Assembly (NCBI GenBank): GCA_031553045.1
Contig: JAVBLZ010000016.1
Location: forward strand, 1-64,000
Direction: 5' to 3'
Length of the DNA: 64,000 nucleotides
Source: CALXQW01 sp031553045
Lineage (GTDB): Bacteria; Verrucomicrobiota; Verrucomicrobiia; Opitutales; Intestinicryptomonadaceae
Part shown: piece after piece, positions 44,852 to 54,015 of the stretch
Numbering within the stretch: position 1 is the first letter of the stretch
Layout of the letters: each line of letters begins with the position of its first letter
The notes under the pieces: model-generated
The model's database searches: none
What the model was told of the DNA's origin: nothing
The model's input: the letters and a program-made list of their open reading frames with translations, nothing else
Program-made: the position numbers and the translations under genes

Positions 44852-45556
44852 TCACATAGAAATAATTTCTTTGATTGCCAAATCTGCAAGCATAAGCCCA
44901 AATATGCCTGTAATTGTGGCGCAACTGCCTATGGTTTTTTCATCGGCCTGCAAGTGCGTGTCACGGCTTACAGACTCCGTAGAATATACGCAGGGTATGC
45001 CGCTACGCACCGCCCTCTGGTGCAGCGCCTTTCTGATTTTTGCCGCCAAGGGGCAATTTGTGGTTTCAGAAATGTCGCCTGTCTTGATTTTGAGAGGGTT
45101 CATTTTTCTGGCAGCCCCCATGCTCGACACAATTTTTTTTTCGAGCTTCACCGCCTGAGAAAGCAACGCCACTTTTGAAGTTATGGAATCTATGGCGTCC
45201 ACAAAAATATCGGCGTTAAGATTAAAAATTTCATCCAGATTTTCCGCATCAATAAAGCTGTCTAAAACTTCAACCTTGGCGTGAGGGTTGATTTCTAAAA
45301 TTCTCTCTTTTGCCAATAGGCACTTTTTTTTGCCCACAGTTGAATCCAGCGCAAGAATTTGCCTGTTTATATTGCTTACGTGCACCGTGTCAAAATCTGC
45401 GATATAAAAACGCCCGACGCCGGTTCTTGCAAGCGCTTCTATTGTGTATCCGCCCACAGCGCCCGCGCCTATCACACACACTTTTGCCTTGGATAAGTTA
45501 TTCATGGCTTCATCTCCGTAGAGCAGCCCACTGCGTGAAAATCTTTCTGATTTCAT
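44852..45556 (-). CDS. tcdA: tRNA threonylcarbamoyladenosine dehydratase
   Basis: 234 residues, close to the usual 250-270. This E1-like enzyme uses ATP to cyclise t6A to ct6A at position 37 of ANN-decoding tRNAs. The ATP-binding loop is GAGAVGGYTIEALARTG (33-49), DFDTVHVSNINRQ (54-66) carries the E1-family Arg/Asp, and NCPLAAKIRKAL is near 176. Its start overlaps the stop of the TatD-like gene by one base (TAATG). It closes the minus-strand housekeeping cluster. Confidence 0.9.
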   Translation of the reverse strand: MKSERFSRSGLLYGDEAMNNLSKAKVCVIGAGAVGGYTIEALARTGVGRFYIADFDTVHVSNINRQILALDSTVGKKKCLLAKERILEINPHAKVEVLDSFIDAENLDEIFNLNADIFVDAIDSITSKVALLSQAVKLEKKIVSSMGAARKMNPLKIKTGDISETTNCPLAAKIRKALHQRAVRSGIPCVYSTESVSRDTHLQADEKTIGSCATITGIFGLMLADLAIKEIISM

Positions 45557-46269
45557 TATAAAAAAAACTCGTAGAAATTCTGGTCAAGCGTTTCGCAAAT
45601 TTCATTTTCAGATTCTTTGCGGAATGTGAAAAATTCCCTATACACCTCTAGTATTTGGATGGAAAGCAAATCTTGTTTATCGCTTTCTAGCAAGATTTTT
45701 TTAAGCGGCACAGATGACGCAAGTTGCTTACCATGTTTGGATTTCAACTCTCTTAATCCTAAAGAAAAACTTGCGCCAAGCTTTGCGTATTCTGCCGCCT
45801 CCTCAGGGGAGCAACTCGCCGCATGCAGCAAAATTTTTGGCAAAGTTTTAAAGTTTTTTAAAATCTGCAAACATTTTTGATGCGCCTTAACCACGTGCAA
45901 ACTTACGCTTAAATTGAGCTTTGATGCGATTTCAAGCTGTCTTGCAAAAACTTCTTCCTGAAGATTTTTTGGGGTGCCGCAAAAATTATCCAAGCCAATT
46001 TCACCCATATAAAACTTGCCGCTTTGCAACAGTTTTTCAAGCAGGGCAAAATTTGAATTTGAGTCTAAAAACTTGGGGTGATAACCCAGTAAAAATTTAC
46101 AACCAGAATCTATTGCGGAAAAATTTACAGATTTTAAAAAATCAAAAAGCGTTTCCCAATCCTGACTTTTATAAAATGCAAATGCACATTTCTTTTGGAC
46201 GCATTTTGCTGCAAACAAATCTTTAAGCGCCGACAAATCTATGTGCGAATGTGCGTCGCAAATTTTCAT
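45556..46269 (-). CDS. TatD-family metal-dependent hydrolase
   Basis: 237 residues. The first strand shows DAHSHID (4-10), the HxH metal site. GEIGLDNF near 95 carries the bridging glutamate, SLHVVKAHQ and LLHAAS supply later histidines, and LLESDKQDL near 210 supplies the aspartate. TatD proteins are nucleases/phosphoesterases of the amidohydrolase fold. HAAS replaces the usual HCFSG, so this is a divergent member. It overlaps aroB by 4 bases upstream and tcdA by one base downstream. Confidence 0.85.
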   Translation of the reverse strand: MKICDAHSHIDLSALKDLFAAKCVQKKCAFAFYKSQDWETLFDFLKSVNFSAIDSGCKFLLGYHPKFLDSNSNFALLEKLLQSGKFYMGEIGLDNFCGTPKNLQEEVFARQLEIASKLNLSVSLHVVKAHQKCLQILKNFKTLPKILLHAASCSPEEAAEYAKLGASFSLGLRELKSKHGKQLASSVPLKKILLESDKQDLLSIQILEVYREFFTFRKESENEICETLDQNFYEFFL

Positions 46270-47339
46270 CTGAGCGTTTCAAAAACTTCCCTAGCCTGCG
46301 CCATAGAGACGTCGGCGCTTGTAAATGCTTTGCCTATGCCCCTAAGCAAGACAAAATTCAGTTTCCCAAACTGCATTTTTTTATCCTTATGCAAAGAGCT
46401 TAAAAGTTTATCGGCATCTATCGGGCTGTGAAGCCTTGTAGGGATGCTGTTCTTTTTGAGCAAGCCTTCCAATCTTGGCAAAATCTCCTGCCCGCAAAGA
46501 CCCATTTTTACAGACAACCTAAGCGCCAACAGCAAACCTATGCCCACGGCTTCGCCGTGCAAATATTCGCCATAACCTGCGCATTTTTCTATAGCGTGCG
46601 CAAAGGTGTGCCCCAAATTTAAAAGCGCCCTGCCGTCATTTTTTGCGGTTTCTTTTTCATCGCCCGCCACAATCTCCGCTTTTATTGCGCAGCATTTTTC
46701 TATCAAATCTGTTAGACAATCCGAAGATGCGCTTAATGGGGTTGCCTCCAAAAAATCAAAGAGTTTTTCATCGCAAATTAATGCGTATTTTACAAGCTCG
46801 GCAAGCCCTGCGGCAAATTCTCTGTTGGGCAGTGTCTTTAAAAAATCCGTATCTATAAAGACTTCTTTGGGCTGATAAAATGTGCCAATGAGGTTCTTGC
46901 CCTGCTCAATATTTATCGCCGTTTTGCCGCCCACGGAAGAATCTATCATTGAAAGAAGTGTTGTTGGCACTTGGTAAAAATTAACGCCCCTCATAAATAT
47001 TGACGCTGCAAAGCCCGCCAAATCTCCCGTTACGCCGCCGCCTATCGCAAATATTGCGCCGCTTCTGTCCATTTTTGAATCCGCCAGAAATGCGCACAAA
47101 TCCTCCAACATTTCAAAAGATTTTGAGCCTTCTCCTGATTCAACTTTAAAAACTTTCACGCCAAGCGAATCTATTTTTGACGCATACGCACCATACAAAT
47201 TGGAATCCACAACGCATACACAGGGTCTGTTTTCTGCAATCAAGGACGCCAGTTTTTTTTGGACAAGCCCAAATGCGCCGCTTGCTATGTTGATGACGTA
47301 AGAATTTTCTTTAAGATTCACCTGAACAGTTTTCATCAT
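46266..47339 (-). CDS. aroB: 3-dehydroquinate synthase
   Basis: 357 residues, full length. It turns DAHP into 3-dehydroquinate, the second shikimate step. VESGEGSKSFE near 66 and GGGVTGDLAGFAASIFMRGVNF near 100 are the NAD-binding motifs, and LLNLGHTFAHAIE near 245 plus LHGEAVGIG near 263 provide the zinc-binding histidines and glutamate. The start overlaps the ftsY stop (ATGA) and has a strong GGAGG site inside ftsY, so translation is coupled. Confidence 0.96.
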   Translation of the reverse strand: MMKTVQVNLKENSYVINIASGAFGLVQKKLASLIAENRPCVCVVDSNLYGAYASKIDSLGVKVFKVESGEGSKSFEMLEDLCAFLADSKMDRSGAIFAIGGGVTGDLAGFAASIFMRGVNFYQVPTTLLSMIDSSVGGKTAINIEQGKNLIGTFYQPKEVFIDTDFLKTLPNREFAAGLAELVKYALICDEKLFDFLEATPLSASSDCLTDLIEKCCAIKAEIVAGDEKETAKNDGRALLNLGHTFAHAIEKCAGYGEYLHGEAVGIGLLLALRLSVKMGLCGQEILPRLEGLLKKNSIPTRLHSPIDADKLLSSLHKDKKMQFGKLNFVLLRGIGKAFTSADVSMAQAREVFETLR

Positions 47340-48259
47340 TCCTCCAAACCAAAGACGCCCCTAGAATATGCCCTGCGGTCAAACACCTGCAAATCTTCAG
47401 GTTTTTCGCCAAGCCCTACAAATAAAATTGGCAATTTAAGTTGCCTAAATATGCCAGCTAGTGCGCCGCCCTTGCTTGTGCCGTCCAGCTTTGTGATTAT
47501 CATGCCGGTAAGCCCAAAGCTTTTGTGAAACGCCCTTGCCTGCTCTATGCTGTTTGACCCCAAAGAGCCGTCCACAACCAGAATGCTGTTGTGCGGCGCA
47601 GACTCATCATTTTTTTTCAAAACTTTTTTTATCTTTGCAAGTTCCTGCATCAAATTTTCTTTGTTGTGCAGCCTGCCCGCAGTGTCCAAAATGAGATAGT
47701 CGGCATTGCGAGATTTTGCAGCCTGCCAAGCATCCCAAGCCACAGCAGCGCTGTCGGCGCCGTGAGCGCTTGCCACAAGTTCCACGCCAAGCCTCTGCGA
47801 CCAAACTTTTATCTGCTCATTGGCGGCAGCCCTAAAAGTGTCGCCTGCGCCCATCAAAACTTTTTTGCCCTGCGCCTGCAAAAGATGCGCAAGCTTTGCG
47901 GCGGTTGTTGTCTTGCCTGAGCCGTTTACGCCCACAAGGCAAATCACTGTCGGCAAAGTGTTGTCCGAAGATTTTTCGAAACCCGCCTCAGACCCTTGCA
48001 AGACTTCAGCCAAGACATTTGCGCCTATTTCAGCCGCCGCCCTGCCGTGCAGATTTTTGTCTTTTTTATAGGCGGATTTTATTGCGCCCACAATTTCTTC
48101 CGCAGTATCAAATCCAAAGTCTGCGCCAAACAAGGTCTCCTCAATTACGTCAATATCCGCCTCGCTGATTTTGCGGGAAAACATTGATGAAAAGGCATTG
48201 AGCGCACCCCCTGCGGTCTTTTTCAGCCCCTCTTTAAATTTTTTAAAAATTGAAAACAC
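47336..48259 (-). CDS. ftsY: Signal recognition particle receptor FtsY
   Basis: 307 residues, the short form lacking the long acidic A domain. It begins with a GTG codon (48257-48259) that overlaps the nusB stop (TAGTG). The N domain is followed by the GTPase: G1 GVNGSGKTTTAAKL near 113-126, DTFRAAANEQ near 146, DTAGR near 198 and TKLDGTSKGG near 258. It docks SRP-bound ribosomes at the inner membrane. Its place after nusB and before aroB suits the Opitutae-like cluster. Confidence 0.96.
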   Translation of the reverse strand: MFSIFKKFKEGLKKTAGGALNAFSSMFSRKISEADIDVIEETLFGADFGFDTAEEIVGAIKSAYKKDKNLHGRAAAEIGANVLAEVLQGSEAGFEKSSDNTLPTVICLVGVNGSGKTTTAAKLAHLLQAQGKKVLMGAGDTFRAAANEQIKVWSQRLGVELVASAHGADSAAVAWDAWQAAKSRNADYLILDTAGRLHNKENLMQELAKIKKVLKKNDESAPHNSILVVDGSLGSNSIEQARAFHKSFGLTGMIITKLDGTSKGGALAGIFRQLKLPILFVGLGEKPEDLQVFDRRAYSRGVFGLEE

Positions 48260-48717
48260 TACTGCTCCTTGGCTGTTCTAAGAGGTCTGTCCAAACTTTC
48301 TTTGATATTGTCTAAAACCCCGTTGACAAAGCGCTTTGAATCTGCGCCCGAATAAGTTTTAGACAAGTCTATCGCCTCATTGATTGAGACGATTGGCGGA
48401 ATGTCATTCCGGAACAAAAGCTCAAAAATTGCCAGCCGCAGTATTGCCAAATCAACCTTTCCCATTCTGGAAATTTTCCAATTTTTTGCTGCCTTTTGCA
48501 GAGCTTTGTCAACCTCTGCAATATGCTCTATTGCGCCGGCTATAAGCGCCTCGGCAAAGACATAACTCTCTCTCGGTTCTTCTTGCATGGAAAAAAATTC
48601 ATCCGCAAGTTGGGTTAAAGATTTTTCTTTATTGCAGTCATACATATATAAAAACTGCATTGCCGCCACCCTGTTTTGACGACGCAAAGAATTATTTTTT
48701 TTGGAATCTTCAGACAT
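48259..48717 (-). CDS. nusB: Transcription antitermination factor NusB
   Basis: 152 residues. NusB binds boxA RNA with NusE (S10) and takes part in rRNA antitermination. RRQNRVAAMQFLYMYD near 12-27 is the N-terminal RNA-binding helix. ILRLAIFELLFRNDIPPIVSINEAIDLSKTY is spread over 90-123 (contacts in short blocks such as NEAIDLSK), and FVNGVLDNI is near 132. AAAGGT precedes the start. The genes ribH and nusB are 2 bases apart. Confidence 0.95.
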   Translation of the reverse strand: MSEDSKKNNSLRRQNRVAAMQFLYMYDCNKEKSLTQLADEFFSMQEEPRESYVFAEALIAGAIEHIAEVDKALQKAAKNWKISRMGKVDLAILRLAIFELLFRNDIPPIVSINEAIDLSKTYSGADSKRFVNGVLDNIKESLDRPLRTAKEQ

Positions 48718-48719
48718 AT

Positions 48720-49220
48720 TTACCTTTTGACGGGTTTTGATTCAAGTTCATCCAGAATTAACGATGTGCGCCAAGCCATTTCCAGAGCGCTTTCGGCAAA
48801 CTCCACCCCACGCCTGATTTGCCCCGTTGTACGGGCCTCCGCCTGAGAGCGATTGTTTGCCACAATGATGCCGTTGATAATAGGCACTGTGGTGTTTAAC
48901 GCAACATTTTGCAAAGCGTTTGCCGTGCTGTAGCCGATGATTTCATGATGGGGCGTTTCCCCCGCTATCACAACGCCCAAGGCTATCACTGCGTCATACT
49001 TGTTTGTCTCGGCGAGCAAATTGCAGACATGCGGCAGCTCTGCGCTGCCAGGCACTCTTTCAATGTGTATAAACTTGGAGGGCACGCCAGACGCCTCTAT
49101 TGTGGATTTTACATCTTTTAAAAGAGCGTCAACAAGCGCTTCATTAAAGCGTGCCGCCACTATCGCAAAGCTGTAATCGCTTGCATCAAACTGTGGAATA
49201 TTTGCTTTGTCCAAACTCAT
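48720..49220 (-). CDS. ribH: 6,7-dimethyl-8-ribityllumazine synthase
   Basis: 166 residues, the expected size. It condenses the pyrimidine with 3,4-dihydroxybutanone phosphate to make lumazine, the riboflavin precursor. The N-terminus has IVAARFNEALVDALL (20-34), VPGSAELP near 58, ALGVVIAGETPHHEII near 80 with the catalytic histidine, and NNRSQAEART near 122. It follows ribBA by 2 bases, giving a riboflavin pair inside the cluster. Confidence 0.95.
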   Translation of the reverse strand: MSLDKANIPQFDASDYSFAIVAARFNEALVDALLKDVKSTIEASGVPSKFIHIERVPGSAELPHVCNLLAETNKYDAVIALGVVIAGETPHHEIIGYSTANALQNVALNTTVPIINGIIVANNRSQAEARTTGQIRRGVEFAESALEMAWRTSLILDELESKPVKR

Positions 49221-49222
49221 AA

Positions 49223-50296
49223 TTAAATTTTTATCTCCTCATCTATGTACAGACCAAAACCGTCTGGCACGGAATGTTGACCCAAGTGCGTGGTCAGAAG
49301 TTTTATCTTTTTAAAGCCCAAAGAACGCACAATTTGCGCCCCAATGCCATAGTCTCTTATGTTTGGCTTTAGAGGCTCCAAATCTGCAAGGTTCACCCCG
49401 CCATTTTCTTGGCTGATATAGACCAATGCGCCCACGCCAGCTTTGGAAATAAGCTCAAGAGCACGAGCAAAAGAACTGTGCGTATCGGAATAATCTGCGG
49501 CACAAAACATATCTGCAAAAATATTTTCAGAATGCACTCTAAGATATGTTGGTTCTTCAGTAATTTTACCTTTCACGAGAGCGTAGCATAGCCTTGAATC
49601 TGTGGTTTTAAAGCCCAGCAAAGAAAATTCCCCGCAGAAAGTTTTGATATTTTTTTCAAAAATCTTTTGAATAAGGGTGTCTCTTTTCAGCCTATATTCA
49701 ATCAAAGAGGCGACGCTCATCATCTTGAGGGCGTGAGTTTTTTTGAAGTTCACCAAATCATCCAGACGCGCCATTGTGCCGTCGTCATTTATAATTTCGC
49801 AAATTGCCGCACATGGGCTTAGACCCGCAAGATTTGCCAAATCTACCGCAGCTTCCGTATGCCCCGCCCTTTCAAGAACGCCGCCAGCTCTAGCCCGAAG
49901 AGGACTTAAATGCCCCGGACTCACAACAGATTCCGCACCCTTTGAAAAGTCCGCCATTATGTTTATTGTAAGCGCCCTGTCGGCGGCACTTATGCCCGTA
50001 GAGATGCCTTTTGCGGCATCCACCGTAACCGTAAATGCAGTACCCTTGGAATCTCTGTTAAGGCGCACCATATCGTCTATGCCAAGCGCGGTAAGCCTTT
50101 CCGAAGTTGTGGGCACGCAGACCAAACCCCTTGCAAACTTAATCATAAAGTTCACGGTTTCGGGCGTGGCTTTTTCTGCGGCGATAATCAAGTCTCCCTC
50201 ATTTTCACGAGATTCATCATCGGTAACAATTATAGGCTTACCGATTTTAAAGTCGGCAATACAATCTTCTACGCTGTCAAAAAACTTTTCTTTCAT
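49223..50296 (-). CDS. ribB: 3,4-dihydroxy-2-butanone 4-phosphate synthase with a degenerate GTP cyclohydrolase II domain
   Basis: 357 residues. The RibB half (1-205) looks complete: DDESRENEGDLI near 22-33, SRDSKGTAFTVTVD near 75-92, GHLSPLRARAGGVLERAGHTEAAVDLANLAG in blocks near 127-155, and CEIINDDGTMAR. The RibA half (210-357) keeps the RVHSE strand but has lost the zinc cysteines (ENIFADMFCAADYSD where CDC would be) and has SQENGGVNLAD in place of RQEGRGIGL. I therefore expect no GTP cyclohydrolase II activity; the domain may have a structural or regulatory role. A true ribA should exist elsewhere. Confidence 0.9.
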   Translation of the reverse strand: MKEKFFDSVEDCIADFKIGKPIIVTDDESRENEGDLIIAAEKATPETVNFMIKFARGLVCVPTTSERLTALGIDDMVRLNRDSKGTAFTVTVDAAKGISTGISAADRALTINIMADFSKGAESVVSPGHLSPLRARAGGVLERAGHTEAAVDLANLAGLSPCAAICEIINDDGTMARLDDLVNFKKTHALKMMSVASLIEYRLKRDTLIQKIFEKNIKTFCGEFSLLGFKTTDSRLCYALVKGKITEEPTYLRVHSENIFADMFCAADYSDTHSSFARALELISKAGVGALVYISQENGGVNLADLEPLKPNIRDYGIGAQIVRSLGFKKIKLLTTHLGQHSVPDGFGLYIDEEIKI

Positions 50297-50313
50297 TTAA
50301 TTTTCAAACTTGA

Positions 50314-51039
50314 TTAGTCATTTTTTAAGAGTTTTTCAATATCCTTTTGTGCGAGCCTTTTGTAAGAACCCTCAGGAATTCTGCGCAAGACAAAGCCACC
50401 TATCTGGAAGCGGGAAAGGTCTTTCACAAAATAACCCAAGGCTTCAAACATACGGCGTATCTCACGCTTTCTGCCCTGATTGAGCCATACCTCAACCCTG
50501 CGATTCGGCGCGGGCGCATCTTCTTGCTGGCCCGTAACTATCTTGCTTGCTTTAAGTTTTTCGCCCTCGCAAACAACGCCTCTTAAAAGTATTGGGATTA
50601 TTTTTTCATCCAAATCTCTATTCAACAAAACCCTGTATTTTTTTACTATACCACTGGAAGGATGTATCACCTTGTTTGCCAAATCGCCGTCGTTTGTGAG
50701 TATGAGCAACCCCCTCGAATTTTTATCAAGCCTGCCGACGCAAAAAAGTTTCATTTTGTTGTAGGGTGCAGGCAACAAATCAAAGACTGTCTGCGCCTCA
50801 AACGGATCGTTATTTGAGCACAAGTAACCCTTGGGCTTGTTCATCGCCAAGACAACCTTGTCTTCCACAATGCCGCCAACTCTTGAGCCGTCCACATAAA
50901 CTTTGTCATTAAGCTCGTCAACCTCCTGCCCTATTTTTGCGACTTCGGAATTTATTACAACCCTGCCTTCTTCAACACGTTTTTCCGCCTCTCTGCGTGA
51001 ACACACGCCACACTGCGATAAATATTTTTGTATCCTCAT
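50314..51039 (-). CDS. 23S rRNA pseudouridine synthase, RluB/RsuA family
   Basis: 241 residues. An S4 RNA-binding domain (RIQKYLSQCGVCSRREAE, blocks within 2-19) leads into the catalytic domain, with the active aspartate in VGRLDKNSRGLLILTNDG near 100-118 and REIRRMFEALGYFV near 190. The RluB type modifies 23S rRNA U2605; RsuA is an alternative. AGGAG precedes the start. It lies 17 bases upstream of ribBA and 8 bases after the NamZ gene. Confidence 0.9.
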   Translation of the reverse strand: MRIQKYLSQCGVCSRREAEKRVEEGRVVINSEVAKIGQEVDELNDKVYVDGSRVGGIVEDKVVLAMNKPKGYLCSNNDPFEAQTVFDLLPAPYNKMKLFCVGRLDKNSRGLLILTNDGDLANKVIHPSSGIVKKYRVLLNRDLDEKIIPILLRGVVCEGEKLKASKIVTGQQEDAPAPNRRVEVWLNQGRKREIRRMFEALGYFVKDLSRFQIGGFVLRRIPEGSYKRLAQKDIEKLLKND

Positions 51040-51047
51040 AAGTACTC

Positions 51048-52295
51048 CTAATTATAAAGCCAGAATTGCTTGCTCCAAGTTTGAAATTTTTTTGCGTCCG
51101 CCTGCCACTTTGCCAGAAAAGCATCCACATCGGCAGCCTTGCCCTTGCGCTTGATTTCAGCCCACCATGCGTTCGAGCCCGTGTGCTTGTTGAATAAAGA
51201 CGCCTCATTTTCAGACGCAAACGCAAAGGGGTTCGAGCCCGAAAGCTCGCAAGCAATTTTCATCATATAAAAACTTAGCTGCGTGGGCCTTAAAAGATTA
51301 AAGCTGGTAACCGTAACATAGACACCCTCAACCTCTTTACCTGAAGTATTTTTGGAAGTTACAATTTGATATGAAAGCCCTTCTATCTTATATTTTTTAA
51401 GGGCTGCCATAATCTGCTGAGATGTCTTGCCCTTGAAAGTCAACAGCCTGAAAGGATATTCCGTACCGTAGCCGTGCTGAAAACCGCCAAGCTGACAGCC
51501 CAAGCCCGTCATAGAATATCCCAAGACCGCCGAAACCGACGGAATTGCAGGGCTTGTCTTTTGCCATTTAAGCCCCGTATCCGGCCACAGCATATTTCTG
51601 GACCAGCCCTTCATGGGTATCACAACAAGCTTTCCCGCTTTTTGTTCTTTTGAAGTTATATCCATTGCCCCCGATGTCGTTTTAACCATCTTGGCAAGCT
51701 CACCAATAGTAAGGCCGTGCACATAGGGCACTTTGAACATGCCCACATAACTTTTCAAATTTTCGTCCAACATCGGGCCGTCAACTTTCATGCCGCCCAA
51801 GGGGTTTGGCCTATCCAAAACTATGACAAGTTTGCCCTGCTCAAAACACGCCTCCATAGCCCTGAGCATGCAGCTTGTGTAGGTGTAAGAACGAGACCCA
51901 ATGTCTTGCAAATCTATCACCAAAACGTCTATGGCGCTGAGCATCTGAGGCGTGGGTTTGCGGTATTTGCCATAGAGCGAATAGACGGGCAACCCCGTAC
52001 GCTTGTCGATTTTATTTTCAACAGGCACATTTGCCAATTCATCGCCGTATATGCCATGTTCTGGACCGTAAAGCGCCGTCAGCTTGACACCCTTTGCGCT
52101 GCGCAAAACATCAATCGTACTTTTACCGTACATATTTACGCCGGCAGGGTGCGTCAAAAGCCCAACCTTCTTGCCGACAAGGGGCGCAAACCCCATGTCC
52201 TGAAGAACATCTATGCCCAACTTAACCTTGGGTTGCGCCAATGCCCAAGGTGTCAAAATTAAAATTAAAAAAAGTGAAGTTAAAATATTCCTCAT
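51048..52295 (-). CDS. Exported DUF1343 protein, exo-beta-N-acetylmuramidase NamZ-like
   Basis: 415 residues with a signal peptide (1-20, ending ALA-Q). The first domain (about 24-220) shows KVGLLTHPAGV (44-54), LYGPEHGIYG near 75, DVLVIDLQDIGSRSYTYTSC in blocks near 123-142, and LDRPNPLGG near 165; these are GH171/DUF1343 motifs. NamZ removes terminal MurNAc from peptidoglycan fragments. The C-terminal half is the family's second domain. A role in cell-wall recycling or in feeding on muropeptides is likely. Confidence 0.88.
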   Translation of the reverse strand: MRNILTSLFLILILTPWALAQPKVKLGIDVLQDMGFAPLVGKKVGLLTHPAGVNMYGKSTIDVLRSAKGVKLTALYGPEHGIYGDELANVPVENKIDKRTGLPVYSLYGKYRKPTPQMLSAIDVLVIDLQDIGSRSYTYTSCMLRAMEACFEQGKLVIVLDRPNPLGGMKVDGPMLDENLKSYVGMFKVPYVHGLTIGELAKMVKTTSGAMDITSKEQKAGKLVVIPMKGWSRNMLWPDTGLKWQKTSPAIPSVSAVLGYSMTGLGCQLGGFQHGYGTEYPFRLLTFKGKTSQQIMAALKKYKIEGLSYQIVTSKNTSGKEVEGVYVTVTSFNLLRPTQLSFYMMKIACELSGSNPFAFASENEASLFNKHTGSNAWWAEIKRKGKAADVDAFLAKWQADAKKFQTWSKQFWLYN

Positions 52296-52304
52296 TATTT
52301 GCCG

Positions 52305-52913
52305 TTATTTTATTGGCAGGCGTTCCGGCCTGCGTGTTTCAAAGCGTTTTCTGAATATGAGGTAAAGCATATGGCTTATGAAAGCGCATAGTAAAGCCAA
52401 AATCAACCCCCCAAAAAGCGTGCCGGAAACAAGATTTATAAAGACATCCTTATCCGCCACAGAGCGCACCATTGCCCAGAAGCCGTCGGAGCTCATAGTT
52501 TCCATAAGGTTTTTGCCGATAGCCGTTTTAGAGCCCGTAAAAAGACCCAAAATATAATCCCCAAGCAAATACTGCCCAAGCATAATAGGCGCAATAGTAA
52601 AGGGATTGGTAACCCACTGTAAAGCCATAGCTATCAGGCAATTTGACCTAAAAACCAAAGAAAGAATAAATACCACCACCATCTGACCGCCGTAGATAGG
52701 TATGAGGGCGATAATCCAACCCAAGTAAAGCGCACTTATCACGTTTGCGTACTTGAAACTCCAGATATACGCACGTTTGCGGGCAATATTTGCAAACCAT
52801 TTTATCACCGGATATTTGTGTAAATTTGTACGGCGAGGCAGAGGGCGCAACAATGCCTTGACACGTCTCACCCTCTTGCGCCTTATTTCTATTTCCGACA
52901 AATTACCTTCCAT
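52305..52913 (-). CDS. DUF2062 membrane protein
   Basis: 202 residues. An Arg/Lys-rich N-terminus (16 or so basic residues in the first 35) is followed by the DUF2062 pattern: FANIARKRAYIWSFKYANV, IALIPIYGGQMVVVFIL, and NCLIAMALQWVTNPFTIAPIMLGQYLLG in short blocks near 90-118. Three to four membrane segments follow to the end. Its function is unknown; some members are fused to glycosyltransferases. It is the first gene of the minus-strand cluster, 9 bases upstream of the NamZ gene. Confidence 0.85.
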   Translation of the reverse strand: MEGNLSEIEIRRKRVRRVKALLRPLPRRTNLHKYPVIKWFANIARKRAYIWSFKYANVISALYLGWIIALIPIYGGQMVVVFILSLVFRSNCLIAMALQWVTNPFTIAPIMLGQYLLGDYILGLFTGSKTAIGKNLMETMSSDGFWAMVRSVADKDVFINLVSGTLFGGLILALLCAFISHMLYLIFRKRFETRRPERLPIK

Positions 52914-53014
52914 ACCTAAAAATAAATCCGTTCAGTCTGGGTGATTATATTTTTACTTCAACAATATTTTACGGATTTTCTCTAAAATATTAACGGATTT
53001 TTCCGAATTTTTTT

Positions 53015-53041
53015 GAGACATTTTGACCAAAATTTTGTCTC
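53015..53041. other. Inverted repeat in the divergent promoter region of the sigma factor
   Basis: GAGACA (53015-53020) and TGTCTC (53036-53041) bracket a T/A-rich palindromic centre. It lies in the 282-base gap between DUF2062 and the sigma gene and could be an operator or part of a structured leader. No T-run supports a terminator. The rest of the gap is AT-rich with no visible gene. Confidence 0.35.
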
Positions 53042-53198
53042 AATATATGTGTCAAAAAATCCCCATTTTATTCTTTGAAATTATAAGGACGCAAAAAGCA
53101 TCTTTACGCAAAATCTTATAAGGCTTATAATCAGTAAATTACATCCTAAAGCAAAACTTTGTTTTTATGGCATGAAATGTGCTTATTAAAACTAATTG

Positions 53199-53948
53199 AT
53201 GAAAGCAAATATGCTAAAAGAACACAAGAAAAGTACCCCCAAAAAAATTTCGGCAGCTCAAAGTAAATTGCTACTGAAATATTACCCTCTTGTAGAAAAA
53301 ATTACAAAATCTATCAAGAGTAAGCTGCCCGCTTATGCCGATTATGATGAGCTTTATTCATCTGGTGTTAAAGGTCTCATAGACGCCGTCTTAAAATTGG
53401 ACTCAAGTAAAAAAGGCGCATTTAACGGTTACATATCAATGCGCATAAGAGGCGCTATTTTAGACAGTTTGCGCAGGATAGATTACATGCCCAGAAGCGC
53501 CCGCAATGAGGCAAAACACATAGACTCAATAAGAAGTGCTCTAGAGCAAAAACTGGGCAGAAAAGCAAGCGATGATGAAGTGCGCACAAAGCTGGGCGTA
53601 AGCACAAAGCAGTTTGACCGAATACTGAGACGCACACAGTTCCTAAGCTTTATTTCGCTCAATAACACTTTTGCAAATGAATCTAAAGACACCCCCACTT
53701 TTGCCGAAAGCATAGCCGACGAAAAAGCCTCCAACGCCTTCGATGAAATTGACAAGCGTGAAAATGATGAAGCCCTTTCAAAGCGCATAGACAGCCTGCC
53801 CGAACGCCAACGCAAAGTCATCAACGACTATTATTTCTCCGAGAAAAAACTCTGCGAGATAGCAAAAGACTACGGGGTTTCTGAAGCCAGAATTTGTCAG
53901 ATACACGGCAAGGCGATAGACACTCTCAGGCAAAAGTTTGTAAATTAA
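53199..53948 (+). CDS. Sigma-28 (FliA/WhiG)-type RNA polymerase sigma factor
   Basis: About 249 residues from the ATG at 53199; a TTG at 53196 and another ATG at 53214 are alternatives. It lacks region 1. Region 2 runs from LLLKYYPLVEKI to FNGYISMRIRGAILDSLRR (blocks within 25-93) with DELYSSGVKGLIDAV as the core-binding helix. Region 3 begins near DYMPRSAR, and region 4 ends with CEIAKDYGVSEARICQIHGKA, the promoter -35 recognition helix. FliA-type factors drive flagellar, stress or developmental genes. The phosphatase and kinase genes next to it suggest control by partner switching. Confidence 0.9.
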   Translation: MKANMLKEHKKSTPKKISAAQSKLLLKYYPLVEKITKSIKSKLPAYADYDELYSSGVKGLIDAVLKLDSSKKGAFNGYISMRIRGAILDSLRRIDYMPRSARNEAKHIDSIRSALEQKLGRKASDDEVRTKLGVSTKQFDRILRRTQFLSFISLNNTFANESKDTPTFAESIADEKASNAFDEIDKRENDEALSKRIDSLPERQRKVINDYYFSEKKLCEIAKDYGVSEARICQIHGKAIDTLRQKFVN

Positions 53949-53962
53949 CATGGCTCTTATCC

Positions 53963-53996
53963 AAAAATTCCCGCATGGTTATTGTGGGAATTTTTG
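53963..53996 (+). terminator. Rho-independent terminator after the sigma factor
   Basis: AAAAATTCCC-GCA (53963-53975) pairs with TGTGGGAATTTTT (53983-53995), then TTTG. It lies between the sigma gene and the phosphatase gene, so the two may have separate promoters or partial read-through. Confidence 0.8.
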
Positions 53997-54015
53997 TTTG
54001 CCTTTTTGAGTAAAA

